Positions 34,126 to 45,800 of a stretch of 64,000 nt of DNA are shown piece by piece. The DNA comes from Multifurca ochricompacta (taxonomy: Eukaryota > Basidiomycota > Agaricomycetes > Russulales > Russulaceae). Every line of letters begins with the position of its first letter. The stretch's first letter is position 1. The stretch is taken from assembly GCA_022496185.1 (NCBI GenBank), contig WTXG01000001.1, positions 1,302,001 to 1,366,000 on the forward strand, given 5' to 3'. The translations under genes were made by a program, and so were the position numbers. The notes under the pieces are model-generated. The model made no database searches and was not told the DNA's origin. It saw only the letters and a list, made by a program, of their open reading frames with translations.

Positions 34126-34433
34126 AGGCTTTAATACTTACTTTACACACACACACACACGCACACACAAGCACACACAATTCGCATGCGAGAGTTCTGT
34201 CGCTGATATATTTTGGCACGGTTTCCTGTATAGTTCCGAATATCGAGAAGAGAAAATACTTAAATGCCGTAATTTAATATCAGCTCAGCCACGTCGTCCA
34301 TTCCGTGCAATCGGATGATGTTCGCTCCAGCCGCTGTGTTATAGATAGCATCCTCCCCACTTACCCCAACTTATTCCCGTGGTATCATCGACACTTATTA
34401 CACACCCACTCCCTTAAGCTCTGATATTTGGCT
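34126..34433. other. Intergenic gap between SEC17 and NUS1
   Basis: A 308-base gap between tandem genes. It holds an imperfect CA repeat at 34145-34179 in the likely 3' untranslated region of SEC17 and, nearer NUS1, promoter sequence without a clear motif. Confidence 0.45.
34145..34179. repeat. Imperfect CA dinucleotide repeat
   Basis: About 17 CA units with a few substitutions, just after the SEC17 stop codon. Probably length-variable. Confidence 0.9.
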
Positions 34434-35640
34434 ATGGCCTTGGTATTACGGCTCGCTCTTTGGTTTCTTCATTTCTTTTATTCTGTGTTTCTCGCCCTCT
34501 CGTCCATCCGCAGTCGTTACTTTCGAACTGCACCTAGACTACTTACTGCAACAAGAAGCAAGATCCCTTCTCATTTAGCACTGATCCTTGCATCCCAAGA
34601 ATCTGATTTGCGCACTTCCCAAGCACAGGAAGCGCTCCTAAGATGCACAGAGAAAGCCATCGCGTGCTGTCGAGCAGTGGGCATCCGTTGTCTTTCCGTG
34701 TACGACCGCCAGGGTGAGTGGCATGGCTTTGGGGTTGTCCAGTCCACTCATTAATTTTGCAGGTATTTTGCTTGAAGCCTTTGATGCCAATCGTGAACGT
34801 CTGGAAAGATGTCTTCCCACCACACATGATCAGTTATCCCCAGAGGCGGTCTTCCCTCTCACACCCCCCATGTCAGATGATTCTGATGTTTCGGACGGAT
34901 GTCATTACAAGGGAAAGACCTACATCAAGACAATTTGCACTGGAGATGCGGCAGAGAAGCGGAAAAAATGGAGCCGTAACCGCTCGGGAATTCAGCGTCA
35001 CCGTGAGTCCAACAAAAAGGGTCCAAGGTTTATTTGACTCAGTCTGAGTCAAAATAAGGGACGCATGGATCATCAAATTCTGAAAATTTTACGCTTCACT
35101 TGGTTTCTCGTGACACTGGCAAACCTACCATCGCCGCCGTTACGGACAGTCTGCTTCGCAATGTCGCGCATGGCCTGTCTGGGGATGTTGTTCCCGCAGA
35201 CGGAGATGCAGAAGGATTCAGCGTTTCGATATCTGACTTGCAGGCCATTCTTGAGGGTATAAATAAATGGCTTATTATATACGGTCTGTGCTCATGGTGT
35301 ACGTTCATCTTAGGTGACCGTGGGTACGGGCCACCAGATCTCATGATAGTACACAATGTAACTGTCCCAAGACGGCAGTCTCCACCACTGGAATTGTACT
35401 CTTTTCCACCCTGGCAGGCTAGGCTGACAGAGATCTAGTGAGCACTTTCCGTCATTCTTTTACTTTCTCGGATGCTGGATTAACCCACAACCCAGTTACA
35501 ATGGATTTACAGGCTTCTATGACCGCTGGCTGAGAGCCAAGATATTCGGCCGCGCTAGGACATGGATGTTGCTCAGCGAATTAGATATCTGCAGGGCACT
35601 GGATGAGTACTCGGGCGCCGAGTTCCGACTGGGGAAATAG
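34434..35640 (+). CDS. NUS1: NUS1 subunit of cis-prenyltransferase (dehydrodolichyl diphosphate synthase)
   Basis: Non-catalytic partner of Rer2/Srt1-type enzymes that make dolichol in the ER. Exons join(34434..34713,34763..35002,35059..35256,35314..35437,35496..35640), 328 residues. The N-terminus has a hydrophobic segment (LVLRLALWFLHFFYSVFLAL) as expected for an ER-anchored NgBR/NUS1 protein. The UPP-synthase-like fold shows AVGIRCLSVYDRQG, FTLHLVSRDTGKPTIA and PPDLMIVHNV, then YNGFTGFYDRWLR. The protein ends EFRLGK, which carries the C-terminal RxG motif (RLG) that NUS1 proteins add to the active site of their partner. The acidic insert near residues 120-170 is poorly conserved. The second join (35003-35058) is inferred from frame and homology. 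Confidence 0.87.
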
Positions 35641-36005
35641 CCAGGAGTAATATGTGTTGTATCCCAGACAACTGACAACTTGATCATGCTTCAGTCGTTC
35701 ACAAGAATGATGGCTTGTGCTGCTGAGTGATTCTCTCGGTTTCGCTGACGCCCTGGATCTGGTACCGGGTACCTGTTACACTTAACAAATGAGTTATATT
35801 AGATCCTGTGATGAGCGCCCTTGAGTTCTTTTAATGGGCCAACGCCGTACGCCCACACAACGGCGTCTGATCTTTTTCTTCATCTGCTTAGCATTCGTCA
35901 TCGTCGGTCGTGTCACAGCCTTCCAGGCCTCTTTCTTTCTACTACATAAGCCATTCATCTATTTAGAGTTAGTTTGTGTGATCTACTTCCGCCCATTGCC
36001 CATCC
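35641..36005. other. Intergenic gap between NUS1 and the DUF2235 gene
   Basis: A 365-base gap between tandem genes. I see no open frame with coding character and no repeat. It includes the 3' flank of NUS1 and the promoter of the next gene. Confidence 0.4.
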
Positions 36006-38348
36006 ATGGATATGGATATGCTCCCGTCCTCACCAACCAGCGCCACCGATCCTTCCGCCACAATCTCATCCCCACCCCCACCCTCGTCACCATCCACACC
36101 TTCAGCGAACGTACCTCTGGCGGCCGTAGATGCAACCTTAAAGAGATATCCTTCTCGCCCGAGTGATAGGTCCTACACAGATATAAAGCCTTCATCTTTA
36201 AAACTTAAAAAAAGGATCATCGTGTGTTGCGATGGGTGTGTTGTCCGTCCATCCAAAGCAAGGCCGACGTTAGGTTAATAACAGGTTGGTCGCTGCTAGG
36301 ACGTGGCAAGATGGTGTAGTAATAAGCGAGCGTTGGAAATATACAAATATCCTCGTACGTACATCTCCTTCTACAGCCTCTGATTACCTCTCATGTCATT
36401 CCGTTAGAGGCTCTCTAGGGCTATACACCACGTCGATGAACGAATGTGAGCTTACTCTGGATTCCAGGAAACCTTTTCTCAAAGCTAAAATAACCCGAGT
36501 GTTCCGCCAGTACCCCAAATTGTCTTCTATCAAGCTGGCGTTGGGGCCGAGCCCTATTATTACCAGGCCCTTCTTGATGGTGGGTCGGCAGTCTGCTTCT
36601 CGAAACTTGCCTTTGACCTAATGGCCTACTGTTGGTAGGCGCTACGGGGGCGACTCTCGGTGGGCTTCTCGCTGCTTGGGTTGTGATTCTGGACTGATGT
36701 CCTGCTCCAGGGGATAAAGTCCAGGAAGCTTATACATTCATAGCACAGTGAGTCGTTAATCCGTGTAACAAAGCCTCGCACCTTTGATCTGGAAGTCCAG
36801 TAATTACGAACCAGGAGACGAGGTCAGCCTTCTTTTCAGCTCACTTGCATGAAGGGCCTGACTAGGCTTTAGATTTTCTTGTTCGGTTTTTCCAGGGTAA
36901 AAACATTCTCTAATAGTTGATTTCACTGGTCACAAATAACGGCTCTTAGGGTGCGTATACCGCACGTATGGTGGGGATGATGATTGTAAGTTGCAGGGAT
37001 CCCGTCATGAAAGTTATTAACCACATGACCAGGGAAAGATTGGCGTATTGGACCGCACGGATATGGACCATTTCGCCAATATTTTTGTCAACTTTCAAGC
37101 CCGTGGAAAAACCAAGATAAAGATAGTGAATCCATTCACTTCGCTACGCCAATTCTTGGGACTAATTTAGCAGGAATCGAGTTTTTGGATGCAAAGCTTG
37201 CTCCCTGGACACGAGACAACTCACCCGGAAAGATCAGGGCGGTTTACGGCGAGGATGGCTTTGCAGTCAAGTGTGTATTCTGATCCGGCTCGTATCGAGG
37301 CTATTTATTGAATGTCATAAAGATGCATTGGCGTATTCGACACTGTGGGATCCTTGGGACTCCCAGAAGAGCTCGCCTTCGGGTCGAAGAAAATTAAAAC
37401 GCTCTTTGGTTTCCCGGACTCAGTCCTAGGTGACCACATAGAACGGGCTTATCAAGCTTTGGCTCTCAATGAAACCAGAGCCGATTTTGTGAGTCCCTCT
37501 CTCGTGGCTTATTGCATCCTGACGCGTCCCCAGAATTGTAACAAGTTCCACTTATCGGAAGAGGGAAGGAGGAAGAAGCAAGTCCTGAAGCAGGTGTGAT
37601 AGATTCTCTCCAGCGTGTGCTGACAAGTTGATATTTGTGTCCAGTGTTGGTTTGCAGGTAAGCATGATTGTCAGTCGCTCGATCATAGTCATTCAAATTG
37701 CCCCATCAAGGATCTCATTCAGACGTGAGTGAAATAGATCATTGCCACTGCCTTGGCTCACTCGATCTCATCGCAGATTGGCGGGGGTTACAAAGAGCAC
37801 GACTTATCAGATCTTGCACTCCTCTGGATGGCCGTGGGTTGCAGTCTACGTGGCAGGCTCCTTGCGCTGATACGTCTCCCTTTCACTGTAGGCTAATATC
37901 GAAGACATTCTCTCAATTGACACCAAATATTTGTTTTCGCTGTTGCGACCCAACGCTCCCTGGGGTACCCAGAAGCCTCATGAGTGGGTACCTGGCTCAC
38001 GCTGCTGTGATGTAGGGTTGAATCTGACCGATAAGAAAGCCCCAAAACAGGCATCTTTGTCTTGGCTAATACCATCCAACGCCAATTACCAACTTCCTTC
38101 AATCCGGTTACTCACGAGAGTATACATCCTTCTATTCTTAATCAAATGCCATTCTCCCACAATTTCAATTACTATCGCACCTGTCCGACCTCATCTGCCA
38201 ACTAATGCCTTTAGAGCAGCAAGCTAAGCAACAATGGCCTAACATCCCAGGCGAGAGCCTCTGGCAAGCTGCTGCAACTGTCACTGAAATCCAGGTGGTC
38301 GAAGAGTCACTATCGTACGCCGTGGATCCATCATTACTAGGACAATGA
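36006..38348 (+). CDS. DUF2235 alpha/beta-hydrolase (Tle1-like), two apparent frameshifts
   Basis: Member of the DUF2235 hydrolase family, related to Tle1-type lipases. Eighteen exons: 36006..36235, 36300..36354, 36408..36445, 36500..36579, 36639..36659, 36711..36747, 36801..36822, 36873..36896, 36950..36985, 37033..37125, 37171..37270, 37323..37488, 37534..37593, 37645..37657, 37711..37724, 37777..37833, 37892..37983, 38040..38348. Key motifs are KKRIIVCCDGTWQDG, the nucleophile elbow FLFGFSRGAYTAR, CIGVFDTVGSLGLPEE and GSHSDIGGGYKEHDLSD. Several exons are 13-24 bases, and their inclusion restores family residues. Two places need one extra base: near 37116 (RGKTK to GIEFLDAKLAPW) and near 38178 (NYYR to LSDLICQLMP). 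Without these the frame ends early. In the first case an intron with a weak GTGGAA donor is an alternative. Substrate unknown; many fungi have several copies. Confidence 0.7.
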
Positions 38349-38914
38349 AAAGTTTGAGGAGGAAAGCCCGCGGAGGCGACGGTAACGCTCAACCCCGATC
38401 AATTGGGACACGGGTTCAGCGCCAGGAATCTACAACCCTGTTGACCACTGACGAGAAGAGCTGGCTTTCAAGGTTGGTACAAGAAACTAGCTTTGGGGCT
38501 TTCATCCGTGACTTAATTTAATCCCTTCCCGAGAGTAATAGTAATTTATCTACTGTCCGCTGATGTTCTCTGCACACTGATGCCGGAATCCCCCTATATA
38601 GTATCGCAATTTATAGAAATCTTCCTTGAATCATTTATTCCATACTTAATAGATTGGGACCATATACAATATGTCATTAGTTCTGACTCTCAACAATCCA
38701 CGCATGGCGGTATTTTTTTATGCACCCAGGGAGTACGACAGGTCCAGCACGGTTTGTGAGTTGATTAAGAGAGGTAACCGGGACACATTCGCCGGGGTGA
38801 TGCGGTGCAAGAGCCTTGAGCCGACACGCCTCCAGACAAAGACGGTGCGTAGTGGCATCGATGGCATCTGCCAAGTGCCAACTAACCATACGGCCGCTTG
38901 CTCAGAAATTGTTG
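38349..38914. other. Gap between the DUF2235 gene and the PIF1 remnant
   Basis: 566 bases between the stop of the hydrolase gene and the stop of the convergent helicase remnant. No frame here has coding character that I can recognise, and no repeat stands out. Confidence 0.4.
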
Positions 38915-41383
38915 TTACTGAGGATACCCGTATGCTCCATCGGTCAAGTATCGGTCGTACTCGTCAAGGTCTTCTGTATTCCTCAGTTGCTCAGCTTCCG
39001 TCACTTCGTTGTTCCACTCGATGACGCGGGGGTGCGCCATGACTCTTGTGGGAATTATGAGTACGATTTGAGGGGGAAACCAATAAACCAACTTTTGTGG
39101 ATCAAAATTCTGGACTTCCAGACTTTCCATACTTGTCGCACGTGAGAGAGCGACATAGGCTGTGACATATGAGTTTATCAGCGATTAAAATCCCAACAAT
39201 ATATACCACCTTGGCCTTTTTCAAAGGTATTACGAAGGTCAACCTTCACTCGCTCCAGCGTCTGGCCCTGGGATTTGTGTACGCTGAGCGCCCACGCAAG
39301 AATAAGTGGTACCTAATCGAAAGTCAACCATCATCAGTGGTAACGTTTTTCTCTCGCACTTGTGTCCGAGATGCTTCGACATTCCCGGATGCGTCGTTGA
39401 TGGTGAATTCTTAGGGAACAGAGGTGTACAGCACCACTCGTAAACCTGACTAGAGGCCATACGTGGGCTGTGTTTGATACTTTCTGGTACATCGCCTCAA
39501 GTCATTGTCAAAGAGCGTTTTTTCCCTTGCGTATAGCATCACGGTATGTGCTGAAACCAGTTACTTTGCCAATGGATCCATTGACTAGTTTGCCTTGCAC
39601 CAGGTTCTAAAATTGGAGTTGTGGCTTGCGCTCCCATTCAAAATAGAGGACGAACTTTAATGAGCATCACTTGAGCACCGGTCTAACAGAAATTTAGCGC
39701 GCGTAAAAGCAGCAATTCTCTGAAAAACCTTTAGAACCACAGTTTTCAAGCAACAAGTCGTTCCAGGAGTCGCTGCACCTCGGGAATGACTTGGGTGGTT
39801 TCCCAGGCTCGCCAAACCTGGGCGATCCCATGCTTCATAGGGAACTGCACTATTGGGAATTTGCGCCAACCGCGTGTTATTTGCGTTTTCAACTTCGTTC
39901 CGCGTGGGATACCTACGTCGTGTTTCAAGTAGTCATGCTCGCCTTGAACAGCTCACCTACAATTGGGTTGGTTCGATACCATCTTCATACACAATTTCCC
40001 TTGAAAGCTTACAAAACCTGGAGATAATCTGATCGCTCATCTGCCCCCACCTCATTGCATTGAGCATATCAACGAAAGCTGTCTTATGTCTAAGCTAGGG
40101 CAGAGTCTCCATATCAACCACATTACCTTGGTCTTTCTGGCGGAAGACACGTGTCAACGACATTGGAGCGCCTATACATGTTGGCCAGGAGGTTGCGTCG
40201 AAGGCGAATGTTGGGGAATAATATTCCATCCCGACGTCTTGGGACTGGTGGCAACTGGCAGAAGTCCCCAGATAGGACAAGCTGATGTGATAGTATTGTA
40301 AGGATCTCAGTGACAAGCATAATGGATCGATTTTGACCTGAATCCCGCCAAAAGGGCAATCGTTCGTTCTGACTCTTCGTGCAATCTCTTCCTAGAACCT
40401 GTCAGCGACAACGTGACAGAAGAACGAAAGGGATCTCGCATGTACTTACGAGCTTATCAAAAGTAAACCATCGATCATAGATACTAGTCCGCTTAGCACG
40501 AGATCACTACGCAATTAAATGACCTTACTTTCGTCTATGATGAGACACCTACACTAGCCAGCGCTCCTCAGACGGACTGTCCCCATGATTTTACCACAAA
40601 GGTTCTTCGCTGTCTCTTCACCCAAAGCAATGCCTGCCCACGAGTGTAAGGTAGTACCGCCAATGTTGATGGATGCAATCCCAGTTGAAGCAGTGATAGC
40701 AACTGTGCGCCCTGTAGAGCCGAAAAATCTGATAATTTCGCGGAGTAAAACCGATTTCCCAGTCCCTAGGATTAATGTCAGCGAGACATAGTTGAAGTCT
40801 GTAAGAGTCCAGACCTGCCGATCCCGTGAAGAAAACATTGCGACCCAACTTCACATTTTGCAACACTCTGGCTTGCTCTTCTGAGAGTACAACGTTTGAG
40901 GTTTTGTTGGCACATTTACTTTCTCACCCGAGTCAATACCAGCCGTATCACAAGAAGAGGTAATCACAGCGGACGGCCCAGGCTCGGTAGATGTTGAATG
41001 CATATTTGGTCGCTTTAAACCTTCAGTCGGCGAACAGAAAGCTACATAAAGTAAAAGTTAGGAAAAAGTCTACAGGGCATGTCTTGTGCAATACAAATCA
41101 GCATAGGCAAGATCCACTCCTCTGCGGCCGCGAAAGATGAGAACTTCTTGAATACTGCTCCCGGGTATCTCCACACCTGGGAATAAGGCTGTAGTAGAGT
41201 GCACATGGTTTCAGGAAATGATATGTGAACGTACACTGGATTTACACTAAAGCAGAATTTGGCATCTGGATTCCTACCTGAACCTATCGAAACAACAACT
41301 GTAAAGGGTCATACCTCTTCCCAAGATTCATAAATCCTTGGACCATCCCTTCCCTTTTTGACAGCATAGTATCTCTTTGCCAT
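38915..41383 (-). pseudogene. PIF1: Disrupted PIF1-family helicase with RNase H1-type N-terminal domain
   Basis: Fragments of a PIF1 5'-3' DNA helicase appear in the right order. At the start (ATG at 41383) is a viroplasmin/RNase H1 N-terminal domain: MAKRYYAVKKGRDGPRIYES then VWRYPGAVFKKFSSFAAAEE. Then come Walker [64 protein letters not shown] with RVFRQKDQ, MLNAMRWGQMSDQII, ENANNTRLAQIPN, VNGSIGK, and the final AYVALSRATSMESLEVQNFD. The frame is lost in several places: after LHSW (stop and shift near ERW), in MIDGLL/FDKL, and between QLPPVP and FAFDATSW. At least two breaks are not single missing bases, so this looks like a decayed gene. Splicing cannot repair all breaks by any join I found. 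Confidence 0.72.
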
Positions 41384-41577
41384 ATTCAGGGAAAGTCCTT
41401 TAGTGAGAGTGACAAGATAGCAAGCAAGAGTACAAGCGAACCTGAACGCTATCGCGGCTGCCGTGCTGTAAAACATACCACGTGACCACGCGTCAGGTGA
41501 CACACAGCAGAAGTCCACAGTCTTCAGGTTTCAAGGTGTCAGGTTTCAGGCTCACCTTTCCACCGAGTTCATTTATA

Positions 41578-42736
41578 ATGTCAATTAATATGGCCACGGA
41601 TCACCCACAGAACCTTCCAATATTAGTCGACCATCATCTCGCCCTTCTACAAGTCACCAACACCCCCCTTACCTCTCCTCGCACAAACGACCTTCGTCTA
41701 TGTTTGAAGACCGTGATGGCCTCAAGTGAGTGCACTCGCGTGCGATCCTTAGCGGTATTTCTGATTGGCCTTTCGAACAGTTTTCCCACTCCTACTAAAG
41801 ATAGCAACTCTTGGTATCATCCCTCCCTCGAAGGCATGTCTGATTGCGACGAGCCTACTGATGTAGTGAAGGGAAATGGGGCAGGAAGGCAGCCAAAGGT
41901 GCTAGATGGCTTCGAAAGGGAAAATTAGCTGCATGGGGTCCCGGTATGGAGGAGTGGGAGGTCTGTCTCTTCATATACCTTCCTAGATAGCGTTCCCGAT
42001 TGAAAGCTTGGTTCAGGCAGATGAGCGAGCGCGCAAGCGTATCAAATCCTTACTGCCCCTTGACAATCGCTCTCCATCGCCACCTGTGTTAACCCATCTA
42101 CGCTCACCCTCTCCCCCTCTTATTGCGCCTTACGTGACACTTCCAGCACAACATCTCGACTATACGTCCTTTGTGATGGATAAGGGAGTTACACACTCTT
42201 TTCGTTCCTTGATGCTAGAAGACCTGGAACGCGCCACAAATAGGCTAATTGAAGGGGAGGCGGGCATGAAACAGGCGTTCGGACGGCTTCGGGATGTCCT
42301 CTCGAAAGACCCTGATCAGGTTTGCCTCCGAGATGCTGTCGTCCCAAAACGAGAGGATGAGAGCGAAGATACAAGTGCAGAAGGCGAGAAAGAGAGGAGG
42401 CTCGCACGGGCCCCAGATCTCGTTCCTCCAGCACATAAGTTGTTCATAGTCTCCTACCCCAATGGGGGTTCTCCGGTCTTTGATCACTCTCAATTTGTTC
42501 ACCCGGACATGCAACGAGAGAACCTAGAAAAATCGCTTTCAACGCTACGCGAGCTTCAAGACGACGTTCGGGAATACGTGGAGCGTTTAGAGGAAATCAG
42601 GGAAAGCTTAGGTGATATCCGAGCGCAGCGTGATGAGATTTGGACAATGGTGAGGACGAACGCACTACAGGAGTTGCAGAGAATAGCGAGCGGACCCATC
42701 GTTCAGTCAGTAACTGCAGGCGCCAGGCTCCATTGA
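41578..42736 (+). CDS. RXT2: RXT2-like subunit of the Rpd3L histone deacetylase complex
   Basis: Exons join(41578..41813,41867..41960,42017..42736), 349 residues. The RXT2 N-terminal signature is recreated by splicing: GKWGRKAAKGARWLRKGKLA then AWGPGMEEWE and ERARKRIKSLLP. The C-terminal half is helical with HSFRSLMLEDLERATNRLI and a coiled coil (LSTLRELQDDVREYVERLEE). RXT2 is a core part of the large Rpd3 complex, which removes acetyl groups from promoter histones. The first intron join makes a Cys codon; an alternative is a further small intron at 41731-41785. An ATG 12 bases further on (41590) is equally possible. It lies 91 bases upstream of BLM10 on the same strand and is divergent from the PIF1 remnant. 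Confidence 0.72.
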
Positions 42737-42827
42737 TTTCATAATAATAATAATATATATTATTCGTTCCTCCTCCTCATCTCATATTTTTTTTATCTTT
42801 TATCTTGAACCCACTCTTTTTAACGAA

Positions 42828-45800
42828 ATGATGTCCAATGGGTCTTCCCCAACCTCGCACTCGCATGATCCGGGGCCTCCGCCCGTACCGCATGATATAG
42901 AGCACGCCTCTGATCGTTACTTGCTCAAACTCAAGTCGTATGCAAGGGCACTGCCTTATTCCATCGAGCCAAACTCAAGGATGCAGGGTCTTCTTGATCT
43001 CATCTGCATACGTATTGTGCAGGCTGTGCAAGCTAAAGACTATGACCCCGGTTTCTTGCAGTGGGACAGCATGTTGACTTAGTGCGCTCCACAGCACTCT
43101 TATATGTATCAGAAACTCAAAAATATTCGTTAGTTGGTCCTACTTGAAGTATCCTATTCCCAAAGAGAAGCGAATACTACTAGTAGATCTATACTATAGC
43201 ATGTGCACCACGCCTGGCATGCCGCTTCATATCGTCGCCACTTGCTCCGATGCCCTAGAAATCCTAACAAGATCCAAGAACAAATTAAGCATCCAAGACA
43301 TCAGACTTCCTTGGTCGCCTGTTTTCGATATTTTGAGACATGACTTGTTTCTGACTAGACGCCAGTTTGAAGTTAGGTTTGTGTGACATATAAAACTCAT
43401 TTCATAATTCCTTGCTGATGGTGACTTTGGCTTCGCACTAGCCAAACATCGTACTATATGGGAATGATTGCTAGCATCGTGCAGCGGTTTTTCCATCCCG
43501 CAGCTATTGACCAAATGCTTGAAACATTTTTGCCGTTGATTAATGGGACTCACCTGAATGTATGTTCTTGTCCAGCAGCGAGTGTCCAAATAAACATTTC
43601 TGGTACTAATCTGGACCACAGAGCCTTTTATCCTCACAATTTTTTATGCTAACGTTTCTTCCCCAAAGCCACCCGCAGTCCTATTTGCCGATGCTTTTCC
43701 GCTTATGGGAGTCTGTCAACTCATATATGTTCGATGAGCGCATGCTTCATTTTCTCGCTCAATTAGCAGAAATGCATGTAGACCCTCGATCAGCGACCCT
43801 AGGAGAATTGGCGAGATACCTGACGACGCGAGGCTGGAGAATGAAGGCAGACCGAATTGGGCCAAGGACGACCTCAGCGGCAACGGACTCTGGACCGGAA
43901 TCTACAAGGATGTTGGCATATTTTCTGATTACGATTGGCATTTCATCATGTGCAAGTGTTTGGCTTCCATGGGTTGGTGCCTCTTCCTGAATCCCATCTG
44001 ACGTACTTTCACTTAAGGAGCCTATATTCAGAAATTCCACTTGCGGATTCGGGATCCTTAACCACGGGCCCGTCTGCGGATAATCAGGCAGGTTTCGAGA
44101 TTGGTCGCCTTCCAAAGCCAACTTGGCGGATCGGTAAGTCATTTTTTAGTCCGTCCATAACGTCAGGGCTCTGATGATCTCAAGCTTCATTGGCGCGCAT
44201 TATTGTATATTCTATGGCTCCGGATGGGCTTCCTGCTGCGCCGTCTAGTACTCCCACCCCCCTCGGGACACCTTTGGCATCCGGGATGAACACTCCCCGG
44301 CATCCAAGTGGCTCTGTCGGCGATTACTTAACGGCTCCTCTAGGCAAACTTCCCTTCCTAAGTCTCAAGAGTTATGTTGGGGGCTCCAAAGCTCTGGACT
44401 CATTAGTGAAGCTAATTGCTTCTACCGAAAGTTTTTTCCATCCTTCGAATTCAGGGGCTTGGACTGCTGATGTATGTCTGATGTCTTATATATCGCGCCG
44501 GGATTTCTCTTTTTGCACGAGGCATTGTGCGGGCTGTGCGCTAATCGCTAATGCTCCCATCCACAGTTAACCGCATTTATCAAATACGTCGCATACGAGT
44601 TTAACAAACGTAACTTACCCTACTTCTGCCCAAGTTCGCAGCTTATTCGTAATTCTCAGGATGGCACGAGGAACAACGTCTTAATTGCAAAACACCAATG
44701 GTTTGCCAATACTTACCACTGTGATTTGTTAACACCACCTTGATTCGCATCTCAGCATCACCGTCTGACGCGCGGAATGAAACGTGAGCTCGTGAAGAGC
44801 TTTAGGACAGTTGCCCTGCTGGCCATGTTTTCGGAGGACTCAACGACGGCCAACAACATTTCTAGTTGCTTGAAGTGGATGAGTCTCATGGAACCTGATC
44901 TGATACTCTACCCAATATTAGAGAGAGCTGTACCTTCCCTTGAGGCTCTAGTCGAAGTAAGTGGACGGCCTACGATTGGTGTAATTCACACACAAAATTA
45001 TGAGCAGACACAACGTACCATTGCGTGATCAAAGCTTTAGGTGCCATTGCTCCGGCACTCGTGTCCCGGGAGGTCTACTATCCTGGGGCGAAGCATCTAG
45101 TTCCAATTTTACAGTTATTAATACCAGGGATTGATCTCGTATGTAGGAAACGAAAACTTAATGTGACGCAGCACGCTAACGACCTGGCAGAACGACCCGT
45201 CGAAGACGGTAGGATACACTGCTTCACCCTTGGGTGACACTTCTTGACAGAGACAATTTTGCTATATAGCTCTGCACGACGACCTTTCTCATAGAGATAT
45301 CTCAATACATAAAGTTCGGAGACTTGACATCAAGGAGCATAACCATGTCGGCCGATGTAGATTCCAGCACGCCTGCGAACGTTGACATCCCAAACGGGTT
45401 TTCCATCGCACCTTTAGGTGACGAGCACATTGAGGCAGAGCTCATCGATGGTCCATCACTGTCTAAGGACGAGGAAGACGCGTTGCTGCGGGAATCTACA
45501 GCCGGTTTCCCGGACTGGATTGCCAGCTTCATTCGAAGAGTTATTCTGCTCTTTGATAATCTCCCTGAGGAGGCCGGTGGTGCAACAGAAGGTTAGCTAG
45601 GAACATTCTTCATGTGTGTCGGCTGAACATGTCCCATGTTTTTAGTACAGTTAGTGGATGCCGTCACAAATGCATGCAGTCAAATCTGCATCCACTTGTC
45701 GGATTCTCTTTTTGATCTCGTTCTCAATATGATCTTCGACTATGCTAGCACTAACGTCCGGCCGAATGCGGTGCGGGCTGTTCATCAGCTCGTGGAATGT

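Noticed and set aside
38915..41383. Helitron transposon, suggested by the PIF1-type helicase
   Set aside because: There is no Rep nuclease, no terminal TC...CTRR structure seen, and the order of motifs with the RNase H1-like N-terminus fits a cellular PIF1 gene.
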